Positions 41,490 through 55,632 are shown, counted from the stretch's first letter. The stretch: DNA of 64,000 nt from Haematobia irritans (GCF_050003625.1 NC_134397.1:280358070-280422069), one strand, 5' to 3'. The notes: a model not told the origin generated them from the sequence alone. Made by a program: numbers and translations.

Positions 41490-44333
41490 ACAAAATGCAC
41501 CCATACCCGCTCACATTGAGAAGTCCTCCACTCACACTCATAAAAAAAGGCGCAGGCGTTGCATAGTTAAAGGGGAACATTTTAAATACTCAAAATTTGA
41601 ATTTATTTGAAATTGTTCAATAGATGTGCAATATTTTGTCTCATATAGATTCTATAAGGATTGTGTGTATACATGTGTATGTGTATTTGTGGTCTTGCTC
41701 TCCATCTATCTCATTTAATGTTTATGTGAAACCCCTCTGTCCATTCTCGCTTTAATATGAATATTTATTTTTGAATATTTGTTTATATCCTTCATATGTG
41801 TGATCATTGTTCATATGCACTCTTAAGCATTAACCACTCGGAAGAGAGCGAGGGAGCAGACAGATAGAGAGTGCTGGTTGAATGGAGAGATGACCTTACC
41901 ACACCGCACCACTACCAATGTTTTGCAATATCTATGAAGGCATTTTTTGAAATCGTAATATTTCTCTCTCAATAAAAACGAATTATTACACTTTCGACAA
42001 ACATATTTTTGTATCACCATGGTGGAATCTCATCCCATACATGGATTGGGTGGAACATCATCAACATAAAAAATCCTCAAGAAACGCCACGAAACACAAA
42101 TCTATAGGAAATATTATTTGTAATTTCTGAGGGCCATTCTAAAAAAAGGAACAAAAAACTGATTTGAACTGAATATCGGCAACAGATGCATGCCACTGTA
42201 TTTTTCGTTTTTTTTTGTTTTATAAATAATTGCATTGAGGCATACATAGATGTATGTATTTCTTCGATCACATAATTATTTCATTATTCACTCATCCAAG
42301 AAGACCATACCTCTTGGCTGAGTACTTATCCCCCTCACTCTCGCAATCCATCGATCAATTAATTGATGATGGATTTTCGACTCAAGGGGCGATGCCGCAA
42401 AAGGGTGCAGGGGACAGCTGTGAGGTGTAGTACAACCATATTTTTTGTACATAATTATCTATAAATAATTTTAAAAGTAGGTGGTTGTTCCGATTTGTAT
42501 TTGTGTTGTTGTTGATTGCTAGTAGTATCGGCCAATGCAAACCAATACCATCGCAGATACCCCCCACATACCCGTTTTTAAAATTCAAAATTATCAGATT
42601 TTTTCGCTTTGCATTATGACATTTTCCTCTTGCGGAGAAATATTGAAAAGTCAATCAAATTTGATAATACGCTGAGAATAAAATCACAACGGTATTACAA
42701 ATGGGAGAGGCATCAGCCGCAATGGTCCGTCATAATGCCAAGAGCGAAAGAAAAAACATACAAGGTATTAGGAGGTCGAACATTTGATCGATCAAACTCG
42801 TATTTGAAAGAAATTTGGCATTAAATCCAAAAGAGGAGGTATTTTTATCGTTGATTGTCTATTTATAGCGGTAGACACTCATCGCTCACAGTGCTTTCCC
42901 CAGTGTGATGGATACATTTTTGTCCGATGATGCATAGTTGCCTACAACCTGTCATGACGGTGTACCTTTTCCCAACCGAAAAGTTTCTTCCTCCTTTTGA
43001 ATACACCTGCTGTTCTAGATTTGTCAGAAACTGTAGGTCATTTACAACGACAAAGTTAAAAAAGATTGCATCGTTAGAGAAAATCTGTGATTTGTAGTGC
43101 AACTTTTGAGAACGTTCTTAGTACGCAATTGTTTACATCGGATCCATCAGGGTTTCTGTGACTCCTCTTTAGTAAATGGATGTGAATTTTCGTCATTGAC
43201 ACATTACTTCTTCAGTGTTCAATGAAATTATTGCCTAAATAGACTTATGCTACTAGCCTTAAAATTGGTACTTCCTCAAAAATGAGTCAACGAAATGTCA
43301 AAAATTGCTGAAACAACAATTTCAAATAATCGGTTTTTTTGAAAGGTCGATTTTCGGTTTATTCGAAAATCATAATTTTTATTTTGATCAAACCCTGTTA
43401 ACCGGTTGAACTGAAAAAATAGAAATTAGTGAAAATGATATTTAAACACTCATTTTATTCTGAAAAACAAAGAGTTAACAATTCATTGTAATAAAATGAA
43501 TATTTTAAAATAAACTAGTAATACATTTTTTTCATGCTGAATAGTAATACATTTTTTTCTATACTGAAAAAACAGTGAACCCACCAGGAAGAAAAATTTT
43601 GGTTAATTTTAGAAAATTTCGATTATTTGTAGAAAATTTTAACTAAACCGTATTACAAACGCTGAGATCACGCCGATATCACAAAAATAAGTAAATATTT
43701 TTCGACAAATTCAAGAAAATTTATTAGACATAATTAAGTTTTTTCACTTGCTAAAGAAAATTTTATAGTTTGAAGGAAAAAAAGGGGAGTTCAAAATTGC
43801 AAGACTGAAAAAAACCTAATCATTTCTCCATGCAAAGTTGCTGCAAAAAGTCAACAAATTTAAAGACGATTTCATCGATTTTGAAGAATTTTTCACAATT
43901 ATTTTTTAAGGTATACGATAGCAAGTCTATATTTTATTTGAATGAAAAAAATTAAAATTGTCGATACAGAAAATCTACATGAAAAGATACAGTATTTTTG
44001 TAACAAGTGAAAACACACATTTTTTAATACAATAAAATCAAATGTGTAGATAACAAGACAAGTTTGACTAACAAAATTTTCTTTCATTTTATGATACCCA
44101 TTTTCAAGTCAAATCACTACTTAGTGAAAATGTGTTGTAAATAGTCAGTTGTTTCTCATCTTCAGTATAGAGTAGATAGAAATTTCATTCCAGAAAACCG
44201 GTTAACCTCTGGTCAAAAACCGGTTTTCGCGATTAAAATGCCAATTCCATCACTATCCGTTTTCGGTTTGTGTATTTGAAGGCGACCCTAAAGATAACAT
44301 AATACTGTTAAAACCAGGGCTGTGGAGTCGGTG
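41490..44333. other. Intergenic stretch upstream of the actin gene
   Basis: No gene or complete transposon recognised. It may contain distal regulatory DNA for the actin. CCAGGGCTGTGGAGTCGG at about 44314-44331 resembles a hAT terminal repeat, but no partner end was found. Confidence 0.4.
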
Positions 44334-45773
44334 CACCCAGAAAAAAGTGCCTTCGAAACTAAAGGAAAAAATTTTCATCAATATAGTTTATCCATTTTAT
44401 TTCCATTAAGGTAAATTTTTGTGAAAAATAATAAAATTTACTCGTTTCAGTAAAAAAATCCTAAACTGTAAGCAGTTAGGAATAGTTCATTAACTAGAAT
44501 AAGGCATGGAATTTTACTCATCCTATTTTCTTCGCTGGGTATAAGAATTTACTACTGAAAAAGAAAATTTTATTCACCGATAACAAAGCATTCGTAAAAA
44601 TAAACAAAAAACCGAACTAAAACCAAGTTTCCTCAAAATTAGTAAAATTTCTTATAAAATGATAATTGCGACTTCCTTTATAATAGAAAGTTTTTCATAC
44701 ATACGAACAACACTTGGCATAGAAAAATATTTTAGTTCATTCGTACTAAGAAGTATGCAATCCTTTCAAAACTTAAGGAAACACACTTGTTAGAATATAG
44801 GAAATTTTCCTAAATTTCTATTGTTTACCTGTAATCGATACCTGTCATCGTAATCGATGTGTTTGCGCGTGGGTGTAATCGATATATTTGCGCGTCGGTT
44901 GCTTTTTTAGTTGGAATCGCGTGTTTTTGGTATACGGAGAGATTGTTAAAAAATAATATGGTAAAATAATATAATAAATAACAAATAAAATATATAAAAT
45001 AATTGTTATCTTAAATTAGTGAGAAAAATTTTCGTTTTTTTAAATAAATCTATCAATATTCGTGATAGTGTATAAAGAAAGAAAACACCAGCAGAATAAC
45101 AACCCTTTCATTTGTCTTCATTTTGGAATCTTCAATTATCAGGTAATATTCAGTGACGCTAACCTTTTGCAACAAAAATGTTTTATGATTTTTTTATATT
45201 TGTAGGTATTGAAATTGTAAAAGGAGGACAAAATCGTTAGGCAGCAACTTATTAAAAGTGAAAAGTACAAGAAGAAGAAGAAAAAGTGCGTTTTACAGTT
45301 GATAATATCACACGGAAATTGGAAATAGTGGAATAATAAACTAATATTTCAAAGAGATTCGATGCTGTTGATTCTTAATAAATATATTCAATATATTAAT
45401 AAAACATGTCTTTTATTGAAGATAAAATTGCTTATAGAAATAAATAAAATTGTATTTAAAAACGAAGGTAAGCAGTTCTAATTATGAAGTAAAAGTTTTA
45501 CCACAAATGTGTAAGATTTGTCGGAATGAATGAAAAAATTTCAATAAAATCATTCCATATATGAATTCAAATTAGTTAAATTTTTTCATTCTGTAGTATA
45601 GTGGTATATAAATATAGGAAAATGTTAACTAATATATGGAATGCATTATTCCTAATTTCTACGAAAATCACATCGTTCAAACAAATAAAAATGTCTTTGG
45701 CGCTATACGAAGTTCAACTTTCTTCACAATGAGTTCATTTTAACTTAAAGAAGGGGTCACTTTTTTCTGGGTG
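44334..45773. mobile_element. Non-autonomous TIR element (C element), complete copy
   Basis: Ends CACCCAGAAAAAAGTG (44334) and CACTTTTTTCTGGGTG (45758-45773) are perfect 16-bp inverted repeats enclosing 1440 bp. The body has no significant frame but contains GTAATCGATACCTGTCATCG and a second ATCGATNTNTTTGCGCGT repeat. An almost identical copy in inverse orientation lies at 47151-48554. Superfamily not assigned: a target duplication was not evident. Confidence 0.8.
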
Positions 45774-47150
45774 TGTGTTAGCGTTTTGCTGTAGTAGGAT
45801 TCATAAATATTTTGTTCGACTCCGGCCAAACTAAAATCTTGAAAAGAACAAAAACAAATACTAGAATTCTTCAATTGAAAAAGAAAGAATATTAATATTG
45901 AAATATCGGTTTCAGACCGATTAGGCCAATCGATTCCGATTTTAATTTTTGAGTATTTTCTATTCCCACCCGATTTGCCTCATATTGTCCATTTCATGAT
46001 TATTTTCGGAGACTAAGAGAAAATATTGTTCAAATCGGTTCATATGTTGCTAGATTCCCAATTTAGAGCGATCTCCCTCAATTTAGGAGAAACTGTCATT
46101 AGAACAAATAATTCCATAATGTAATATGTTCAGTTTGTACGTTAATCTAATTGAGCGATTCAAAGAAGTCAGAATGCAAACCTGGCAATGGGTTATCTAT
46201 GATATGCATTAAGTTCAAAGTTTGTAATGAAATTACAATACCCAAAGAACATTTAATTCAAAACAAAAGATCTTAAATGCAACATCGAAAAATAATGAAG
46301 ACTTACGAAAAAATATACAATCGGGAAAATATAGAAAAACTACAAATATGCATGAAGGCATTATCATGAAAAACACTCCTCCTGTCAATTTTCCCATTTT
46401 TTCTCTTGTCCTCACGAAATTAGCTCCTCTCCTCACTGCTCATATATTTAGCATTAAAAAAAATATTCAAAATCTTATAAAGCGAATACTTCTATTTTAG
46501 GTACAATGTACAACAACAATATCATTATTAAATAAACATAAAAAATCGCCCAGAATTGAGGTAAAAAAGAAAATAATAAACAAAACGCCCAAATCCAAAT
46601 CAAACAGCGCACCTTTTAAGGATCGAATGCACCATAGAACAAAGATTCGCAACAAAAATGAATGTAAATGCGATTATGATCACCACGATAATAATCATCT
46701 ACATTATGAACAACTGATGGATGGACAGACGGACGGACACATTTGTACTCGCATATAAAAAAGGAAAATACCAAAGGAAAAAGAGACAAATGTCAGAAAA
46801 TTATGATTGGAGACTAAAAACACAAATACGCCAAAATGAATATCATCATCATACTCAGTGCACGTTTAATGTATTGTAATTATTTTTAAATTGAGTTTTG
46901 TTTTGTGCAAAAAAAAGAAATAATAATACTAGTGTTTATATATACACACACAAAAAATTTAATAATAACATCAGTTACAAAAGCAATTAGAACATATACC
47001 CCAATATGCATATGTATGCATACGAGGGTTGGTATTTATATTTTGTCACCTGGAATGTATGTATTTATTGAAATAAAAGTGATAGAAATTTCTTGTACCG
47101 TAGTAAAAACTGATCTTATTGGATATAAAACTGTCATAAAGGCTAAAGCA
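45774..47150. other. Spacer between the two inverted C elements
   Basis: 1377 bp of AT-rich sequence with no recognised gene. GACGGACGGACAC at about 46729 is the kind of motif found in G-type repeats, suggesting part is old repeat. A 94-codon frame at 46905-47189 runs into the element end and has no domain. Confidence 0.4.
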
Positions 47151-48554
47151 CACCCAGAAAAAAGTGACCCCTTCTTTAAGTTAAAATGAACTCATTGTGA
47201 AGAAAGTTGAACTTCGTATAGCGCCAAAGACATTTTTATTTGTTTGAACGATGTGATTTTCGTAGAAATTAGGAATAATGCATTCCATATATTAGTTAAC
47301 ATTTTCCTATATTTATATACCACTATACTACAGAATGGAAAAATTTAACTAATTTGAATTCATATATGGAATGATTTTATTGAAATTTTTCATTCATTTC
47401 GACAAATCTTACACATTTGTGGTAAAACTTTTACTTCATAATTAGAACTGCTTACCTTCGTTTTTAAATACAATTTTATTTATTTCTATAAGCAATTTTA
47501 TCTTCAATAAAAGACATGTTTTATTAATATATTGAATATATTTATTAAGAATCAACAGCATCGAATCTCTTTGAAATATTAGTTTATTATTCCACTATTT
47601 CCAATTTCCGTGTGATATTATCAACTGTAAAACACACTTTTTCTTCTTCTTGTACTTTTCACTTTTAATAAGTTGCTGCCTAATGATTTTGTCCTCCTTT
47701 TACAATTTCAATACCTACAAATATAAAAAATCATAAAACATTTTTGTTGCAAAAGGTTAGCGTCACTGAATATTACCTGATAATTGAAGATTCCAAAATG
47801 AAGACAAATGAAAGGGTTGTTATTCTGCTGGTGTTTTCTTTCTTTATACACTATCACGAACATTGATAGATTTATTTAAAAAAACGAAAATTTTTCTCAC
47901 TAATTTAAAATAACAAATATTTTATATATTTTATTTGTTATTTATTATATTATTTTACCATATTATTTTTTAACAATCTCTCCGTATACCAAAACAACGC
48001 GATTCCAACTAAAAAAACAACCGACGCGCAAATATATCGATTACACCCACGCGCAAACACATCGATTACGATGACAGGTATCGATTACAGGTAGACAATA
48101 GAAATTTAGGAAAATTTCCTATATTCTAACAAGTGTGTTTCCTTAAGTTTTGAAAGGATTGCATACTTCTTAGTACGAATGAACTAAAATATTTTTCTAT
48201 GCCAAGTGTTGTTCGTATGTATGAAAAACTTTCTATTATAAAGGAAGTCGCAATTATCATTTTATAAGAAATTTTACTAATTTTGAAGAAACTTGGTTTT
48301 AGTTCGGTTTTTGTTTATTTTTACGAATGCTTTGTTATCGGTGAATAAAATTTTCTTTTTCAGTAGTAAATTCTTATACCCAGCGAAGAAAATAGTATGA
48401 GTAAAATTCCATGCCTTATTCTAGTTAATGAACTATTCCTAACTGCTTACAGTTTAGGATTTTTTTACTGAAACGAGTAAATTTTATTATTTTTCACAAA
48501 AATTTACCTTAATGGAAATAAAATGGATAAACTATATTCATGAAAATTTTTTCC
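47151..48554. mobile_element. C element, inverted copy with one end missing
   Basis: Begins CACCCAGAAAAAAGTGACCC and follows the reverse complement of 44334-45773 almost base for base. It breaks off after GAAAATTTTTTCC at 48554, so about 30 bp including one TIR are lost. The two copies differ by scattered substitutions only. Confidence 0.8.
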
Positions 48555-48604
48555 GTACGACTTTAACAGAAGACCGCAAATTTCCAATATGTGTATCCTA
48601 AATT

Positions 48605-50279
48605 TAATAAAAAACAAGTAAATAAAGTCTTAAGTCGGGCGGGGCCGACTATATTATACCCTTCAACATTATGTAGACCAAAATTTGTGTTACCATCTCA
48701 ACTCCTTCAAATTTGTCGGCAGTTATTATCAAGGTTTATATTCCCGATTTGGAATCAATTTTTTTACTTATACAAAATCGCTAGAATTAAAAATTAAATC
48801 GGCTAACACCCTGGGATGAAACACAATGTTAGTAAAAAAATATGGGAAATATAAAGCTACAGCAATTTTGATGGAATTGTACAAAAGAGCATTTATGATT
48901 TATCGGGCGATACATATGTATTCGAGATATAGGACAATTTGAGTAATATTTAAAAGTTTTGCTACTCAGCAGTGGCGATTTTACAAGGATATTGGTTAAA
49001 TCTCGTCAAGATATGTGGTCAATTGTGCGTTGTGATATATTATTTGGCCAATTCGGGCGATATTTCCACAAGTCGGAGCTTTATTTAAAATTCGACCATT
49101 CTGTGGAAAGTTTGGCATTACAGTGTGTAGAATATGACTACGATATGGGGATATCATCACAGAATTTTGTGTAAAATGCGGGCATTTTGGCCATATTAGA
49201 TCAAGATGACACACTTAAATAGCATATTAAATGTATTCTCTGTGGAAACTATCGAGTCAATTAGAGGAAACTCCCATTGCGAATGGGTCTAAAATATGAA
49301 ACATTCTACCATATTTCCCCTACTCTGGCGTACATATATATGGGAGCTATATCTAAATATGAACCGATTTTGACCAAATTTCATATGCATAGTTAGAATA
49401 ATAATTCTGAGAATAATTTTGGCCTCCGTGGTCATATGGGTGTAAATCAAATTTGGCACGCTTAACGATACTATTAAACGTACTCCTTGTGCAAAATTTC
49501 AAGCAAATCAGGGCAAACCTCTGGCTTTTGAGGCCATATGAGTCTAAATCGGGCGAAAGAAATATATGGGAGCTATATCTAAATCTGAACTGATTCTAAC
49601 CAAATTTGGCACACTGAAGGATACTCTTAAACGTACTCCTTGTGCAAAATTTCAAGCAAATCAGGGCAAAACTCTGGCTTTTGAGATCATATTAGTCGAA
49701 ATCGGACGAAAGATATATATGAAAGCTATATCTAAATCTTATCAGATTTCAACCAAATTTATCACAATTAACAATACTATTAAACGTACTACTTGTGCAA
49801 AATTTGAAGGAAATCAGGACAAAATTCTGGCTTTTTTGGTCAAATCGGACGAAAGATATATATGGGAGCTATATCTAAATCTGAACCGATTTGGCTGATA
49901 TTTTGCACATCTTACGAAAGCTCAAAAATATTTGGCTTCAAGAAATTTTGAGAAAATACGTTGATAAATACGTCAATAATGACCAGATCGGTAATTAATA
50001 TATATGGCAGCAATATCTAAATCTGAACCGATTTTAGCGATTGTCTTTGAGCCAATGTAAAACTCTGTGCTAAATTTGAGGACGATCGGACTTAAACTGC
50101 GAGCTGTACTTTGCACACAAAATTACAGACAGACGGACATCGCTAAATCGACTCAGAATTTAATTCTAAGACGATCGATATACTAAACGATGGGTCTGAG
50201 ACTTTTCCTTCTTGGCGTTACATACAAATGCATAAACTTATTATTCCCTGTACCACAATAGTGGTGAAGGGTATAAAAA
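48605..50279. repeat. Modular hairpin repeat (G element), copy 2
   Basis: Starts AATAAAAAACAAGTAAATAA with the hairpin GTCGGGCGGGGCCGAC and TATATTATACCCTTCAAC, and ends TAGTGGTGAAGGGTATAAAA. Five or so imperfect modules contain GGGAGCTATATCTAAATCTG, CCAAATTTGGCACACT and TCCTTGTGCAAAATTTCAAG. Frames across the modules are by-products of the repeat. The CAGACAGACGGACATCG block near 50127 is shared with copy 1. Confidence 0.75.
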
Positions 50280-52955
50280 TGTTTGCAGCAAAGACTATAA
50301 ACTTTCTTTTAATTAAAATGTCACTATTTTAAAGAAATTTGTCTTTAATATTGTGTAAATTGCGCTTATGCTAGGTTGTCTCATCTTTAATACCACGTAA
50401 ATATTTTTTTCAGTGCACAAATGGTATACGGAATATTCTGCATTAACGTTTCTTCGTAAAAGTTCGTACTCCATACCCCTTTTAAGAGCATTATGTAACC
50501 TTTTCACGGAGAATAGGGAATATGTTCGTCGCAAAAATATTGTTTTCCCGCCAAACAGAACATGATCAGAGAAATAATTTCCTAAAAACGAAGTTTAAGA
50601 TGAGAACTTTGTTGGTAAAACTTACAAATTGTAAGAAATTCTGAACTATTTTGTGGGAGACAGGAACATAGTTTATCTTTATGCTTCATTTTTGTATAAT
50701 TTTTCCTCTGTTTTAGTTAATTTAATTAACATACGCAAAAAATTATTAACTTTATTAAAACGTAATAATTCCATGAACTAAAATATAAGTAAATCGGTTT
50801 TAGTGAAATAATGGAAATGGAATTAAAGAGTGGGATTTAACTGTAACATTAAACAAGTATTTTTTAATTACAGTAGAATAATGCTAAAACTCAATAATAT
50901 ATATAAACATATCTCATATGTATATGCTTCAGCGATTTCAATAATTTCCAATTCAATATATGTGGTCCATAGACCCGTCCATGTACATAATTGGAATAAA
51001 TAAGATTTGGGCAATAATTGCATTGTAAAAGTTCTCTTTTACTGAAGCAGAACTTACTAAGAATTTGAGAGGATCAATTTGAAAAATTTTGTTTATGCCA
51101 ATATCAAATCCAAAAGCGAAGACAATTTATTATCTCCAAGCACACACACGTATGCTTCAAAACATTCCATGGTATGTACTTGTTTTTATACCTAGATCAT
51201 ATGTATGTACTTTTTCTATGTACTCACTTCACTGTAGTGGTACATATACACATATGTATGCACATAAATTAAATCATATGTCTGTATCATTGTGCATTAA
51301 TTTTTTATCCAAACTTTTGTGTGGTCATATTTATAGCAAAAAATTAAATTTTTCTTTTCGATTTCTACTCAACGAATACTTTGTCCACTGTGTATGTGAG
51401 TAGATATAGATCGGCTGTATATGTGTGACAGGCACTGCATTTTGAGAGGGAAAATATGGATTCTCCATAACTCTGAAGTCTTTCAGAGTTGCATGCGCAT
51501 GTCCGTTTTCCATTATGTGTTCTCTTCTATTATTTTGTTGTCACTACTATAGTCAAATGATGCTCATAAAATCTCCAAATCTCTCTGGTTCTCTTTCACA
51601 CCACCCACACAAGCGTATGGGCGTCGATTGATGCTGCCTAATGTTGTTGTGGCATGATTTAATTTCTCAAATGCGCGAACAAACCAAAACAGTTTGTGTG
51701 AATAAATTTCAGTTTGTGTGTATGTGATCGAATATGTTTTGTTTTTAGAAACACTTTCTATTATTTTTGGAAATATTTCGTAGTGTTTACCAAATTTTTT
51801 GCTCGTTCAGTATTTATACACCGTGTATCCGTACATTGTTTGATGATGGAGGAAATTCGGAGGGGTTTGGGAATGGGAAAACATCAACAACACAGTAGAG
51901 AAGCAAATTCATATATGTAGATACACTCAGTTTCATTAATATGTAGTAATGCTTTAAGCGGCCCACTACAGTTCATCCATATGTTGATATTCTCATCAAG
52001 TTCGATGGCGGGTCGGGACGGGTGTTTCATTGTTGCGGATTCTTTGATAAACATGTGTGCTGTGCTCGTACTATGACCCAATCTAAAGATGGACTATAGA
52101 ACGAATTTTGGATTCCTCCATGCTAGTGGAATGATCTCCTTGTGGACTATACGAATTTTCAGTAAATCGAATTTATTGAAAATGTCTCAGATCCCGTTTG
52201 AATCCCTTGCTAAACTATCACATGGTATTAGGTCAAGCAATTTTAAAAAATTGAAATGAATTGTACGCAAATACGATAACTCTTTGTAACGCTTGCAAAA
52301 TTTCCTAGTCAAAATTGGAAAAGATTCTGTGAGCTTGTTTCAAATCTTGTTGCTTCGAATTCATGGAATAAAATATTGACCGAATAGTCTTTTTCTTTGA
52401 TTACAAAACAAAAAGTTGAACAATTTTAAGCTATATGAATTTGCAGAAAATTTAAAAAATCCGGAGTGAAAACGATTCGCTGAAAAAACGATTCGCAGAA
52501 AAGAACTTAAGTATATAAATTCATCGCAGAGTTTTTGTGGTTTTCTACCGATTATCTAATCGAAACCCAATGTAATATTTAAATGCGTAAAATATAGTAT
52601 GTGACGAAACTTTTCTAAACATTTTAAAATGTGAGAAGAAAAATTAATAATTATCAAATATGAAAGAAAAAGAAAACGTTGTACCGAATTATAGGAATTT
52701 ATGTTGCGTTTGGTGTATTCATGGTATTTCCAAATTATTATTGGTTAGATGAATGTACCGTTATAATATATTTTCGGAAAGGTAAAGAATCGTGTGAATC
52801 GACCTGTTCAAAATATTTGCATCTGACCTAAATCTCATAGAGAATCTTTGGTAAACTGTAAAACGAAAAAAAGATGGTCCTTTTCTTATATTTTAATAAT
52901 ATTGATGATCTCTATGTGAACCTGAACCAAAGTATATTATTGACCAGTTATTGCT
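50280..52955. other. Intergenic stretch, AT-rich
   Basis: No gene recognised. It contains ACATATGTAT-type simple sequence (about 51180-51270) and one 121-bp segment repeated at 56989-57109. Confidence 0.4.
52035..52155 (+). repeat. 121-bp dispersed repeat, copy 1
   Basis: GCGGATTCTTTGATAAACAT to GGACTATACGAA recurs at 56989-57109 with only two or three differences. Flanks differ on both sides. The copies are so similar that the duplication must be recent. Confidence 0.8.
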
Positions 52956-52984
52956 TCCATAGACATTAGCGTAGCTAGACAATT

Positions 52985-53012
52985 TTCCTAGGGGGGGCTA
53001 TAGCCCCCCTAG
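52985..53012. repeat. G/C-block palindrome at the hAT-like left end
   Basis: CCTAGGGGGGG, CTATAG and CCCCCCTAG form a near-perfect hairpin within 30 bp of the terminus. The opposite end has the poly(G) tract and a GGGGTCTAAGCCCC hairpin, so paired G/C palindromes mark both subterminal regions. Confidence 0.75.
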
Positions 53013-53127
53013 CTAAAACTTTATAGACTGAACGTATATTTTCAACTAATGTTTTATTTCATAAAATTGAATAAAAAATAGATATCAAAATAACTCGACA
53101 ATCAATTTATAATAAAGCAACTAAAAG

Positions 53128-53561
53128 TACCCTACGGGAAATTGGTGCAAATTGCCACTGACGGACCTATCGCAGAACTGGTACCTGTGCTCCAGTTAGT
53201 TGCAATTTTCACATTTAGTGAAATAAAATTATCAGAATAACCTTTTGTTCGACATATATCAAAAGTTTTTTTTCATTTCGGGTTCGATTAGGAGCCCAAA
53301 TTGTAAGAGATTTCTAAGAGTTTGTCCGAGACTGGTTCCTGAGGACCTGTTTATGGGTTGCTCCTCCTAAATTGTCCCAGGACGTGTCCTTTGGGATGAG
53401 TCCAAGACGCGTCCTAAAATGTAAGTTTACTCCGTCAATGACAAACCCATGTTAAAGTGGACGGTCCCTTCCATACGTTTTGATCAGAACTGGGACTGGT
53501 CCATACACACCAGGGTCTAGTCCTGTACCAGTTCTGTGGTTGATCCGTTTCCCGTAGGGTA
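53128..53561. repeat. 434-bp MITE with TACCCTACGGGAAA inverted repeats
   Basis: Left TACCCTACGGGAAA and right TTTCCCGTAGGGTA are exact inverted repeats. The symmetry continues inward imperfectly (CAGAACTGGTACCTG against CTGTACCAGTTCTG). The interior is G/C-richer than its surroundings, with repeated GGACNNGTCC words. It lies inside the hAT-like element. Confidence 0.75.
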
Positions 53562-55335
53562 GTTCCACACTTTTCTTAGCAAAAAATTGGGAGTTGTTCT
53601 AAAGGCACAACTTTAAAAGCACTTCCAAAAATGTCCTCACAAAGAAGTTAACTATTTTAACTAACAGTCAGTTTTTTACTTCATTTTTTTTATATTTTAA
53701 TGCGTAATTTTTTGTTTTCTTTTTTCAAATAGTTTAAAAAAAGAGTAAAAATAAATAAAATGGTACAAATTATTCAAATTTTGCCCCAAAAATGCTAAAC
53801 CCATTATAGAAAAATCGATAATATTTGAAAATAGTCGAGGGAAAACGTTTCAAACAAGCGTTAGAATGCATTAAAAATCATAAAAAAAGTATAAAAATTA
53901 TTTATTTGGGAAAATATCACAAAATATTTAATTCACATTCAAAACACTGAATTCGGATCACACCTTAAGAAGTGATGCAAATTCATTGCAACGGCTGTTG
54001 AAACGGTGGACATTCGTTCTATGACAAGTTCATATTACATTCATCGCTTCTCCGCCAATTTTGTACCACTTCCAGACCCAAAAAGAACATTTTCACTTCT
54101 TTTTTGGCGACGCTTTTTTGCAGCATTATTACACTGTTAGAAAAATATGTTTTTCATATGTTCCGATATAAACAAAATGTGTTTCGGGCACGATTTTAAA
54201 CCACAATATATTTAAGTGCGAACATGCAATGTTCCTAAACTAACACTAAATGTTTGGGACATCTATGTTAATATGTTAGAATATATTATGTTTGGGGCAT
54301 CAATGTTTCATAAAAATCATATGTGTGAATACAAACATATATAAATTTACATATTTCGACTAAACATACATATGTTGTGATATTTTATTCAAAGCGACAG
54401 AGAGAGTTAGAGAGAAATAGAGATGGAAACCGGGAGAGTTGACGAAAGATATCAATATAACAGAGCAAAAGAGTCAAAAGAGAACAATTTCTGTGAAACC
54501 GCTTGTATGTTGTTTCGGAAAACTGTTTTATGATAAGGCCAAAAAATTGATATGTTTAAGTCTAAATATTATTTAATTTAAATAAAGAGAATATACATTC
54601 TGAACCAAGAGAATAGACATTTGAAAAACAAACAGCTTATGTTTTCGCCTTGAGAGCAGCATTTTATGTATGTGTGGACATGTGTTTTGTTTATCATTTT
54701 GGCATTATGGGCACAATTTTTTTCTTGCTTCGTTAAAAGAAATCAGGGGTCTTCATAAAAATAACGAAAGGGCACTATACTCTTTTTAGAGTTGGGACAG
54801 TAAAATGAAATAAGGAGGAAATAGTGAAAAATTACACAGTAAAATGTAAAAAAACAAACTTTAGTTCCTCTTTATTAAAAAGTAGTCCACGAGGAGTTGA
54901 CGGACACCATCAAATATAAAAGCGGGCATTAAGTTCGAGTTTTACAGCTAAAACAATTTAAAAAGTTTATTTTCTTTAAAATGAATTATTAAAGAAAAAT
55001 AAAAGGCATTTTAGAGCGATGGTGTTAAATGCTAGTAAAAAACTGTTCACTCCTAAATAAATTTATGTTTATATTATAAAATTATGTATGTATGTTTATA
55101 CTCGACTCCACGTTCTTCTTTTGTTAGTTTTTGAATTCCTTCCAAATTTTAAAGTTTTGTACAAAAACAGTTTTTTATTACAAGATTGTTATTTTGCAAT
55201 AGAAAATAATATTTTATCCAAAAATCAGTCAATTTCGTTTATATCAAGCACTGTTACTGACTATAAATCTTTAATAACACACATTTGGAAGTTTCATTTA
55301 AAAAAAATTAATATAGTATAAATATAAATGTGTAC

Positions 55336-55338
<3 letters not shown>

Positions 55339-55371
<33 letters not shown>
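55339..55371 (+). repeat. Poly(A) tract of about 33 bases beside a tRNA-like unit
   Basis: The A run directly abuts the 3' end of the minus-strand tRNA-like unit. Read on the minus strand it is a T run following the unit, which would act as a pol III terminator. Confidence 0.8.
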
Positions 55372-55374
<3 letters not shown>

Positions 55375-55446
55375 CGGTCGGAGCGGGGATTGAACCCACG
55401 ACCCTTTGCATGCAAGGCAGACATGCTAACCACTGCTCCACGTGGC
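55375..55446 (-). other. tRNA-Ala-like unit with A and B boxes (B element copy 1)
   Basis: On the minus strand GCCACGTGGAGCAGTGGTTA carries an A-box-like TGGAGCAGTGG and GGGTTCAATCCCC a B-box. The anticodon region CCTTGCATGCAAAGG resembles tRNA-Ala(UGC). The acceptor arms do not pair well, so this is a tRNA-derived promoter module, not a tRNA gene. A T-run follows it. Confidence 0.7.
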
Positions 55447-55561
55447 AAACAAATGTATGTTTCTGTTAAATAATGTTATGTTTGCATGGGCTCGTGGGCG
55501 CTGCAAACTATGCTATATAAATGTAACTTAAAACGATAATTATCTACTGGTGACTATAACA

Positions 55562-55632
55562 GCTACGTAGCCCAGTGGATAGTGTGTTGGCTTACAAACT
55601 GTATGGTCCTCGGTTCGATTCTCCGTGCAGGC
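55562..55632 (+). other. Second tRNA-like unit (B element copy 1)
   Basis: GCTACGTAGCCCAGTGGATA holds an A-box match (TAGCCCAGTGG) and GGTTCGATTCT a B-box match with consensus spacing. The anticodon-arm sequence GGCTTACAAACTG does not let me assign an isotype. Its 5' end faces that of the unit at 55446, about 115 bp away, so the two are divergent. Confidence 0.7.

Noticed and set aside
42609..42824. A 71-codon frame upstream of the actin gene
   Set aside because: Starts at random in AT-rich sequence and has no domain or splice context.
48605..50279. CRISPR-like or satellite array
   Set aside because: Internal modules are irregular in length and sequence, and the same arrangement occurs in dispersed copies with defined ends.
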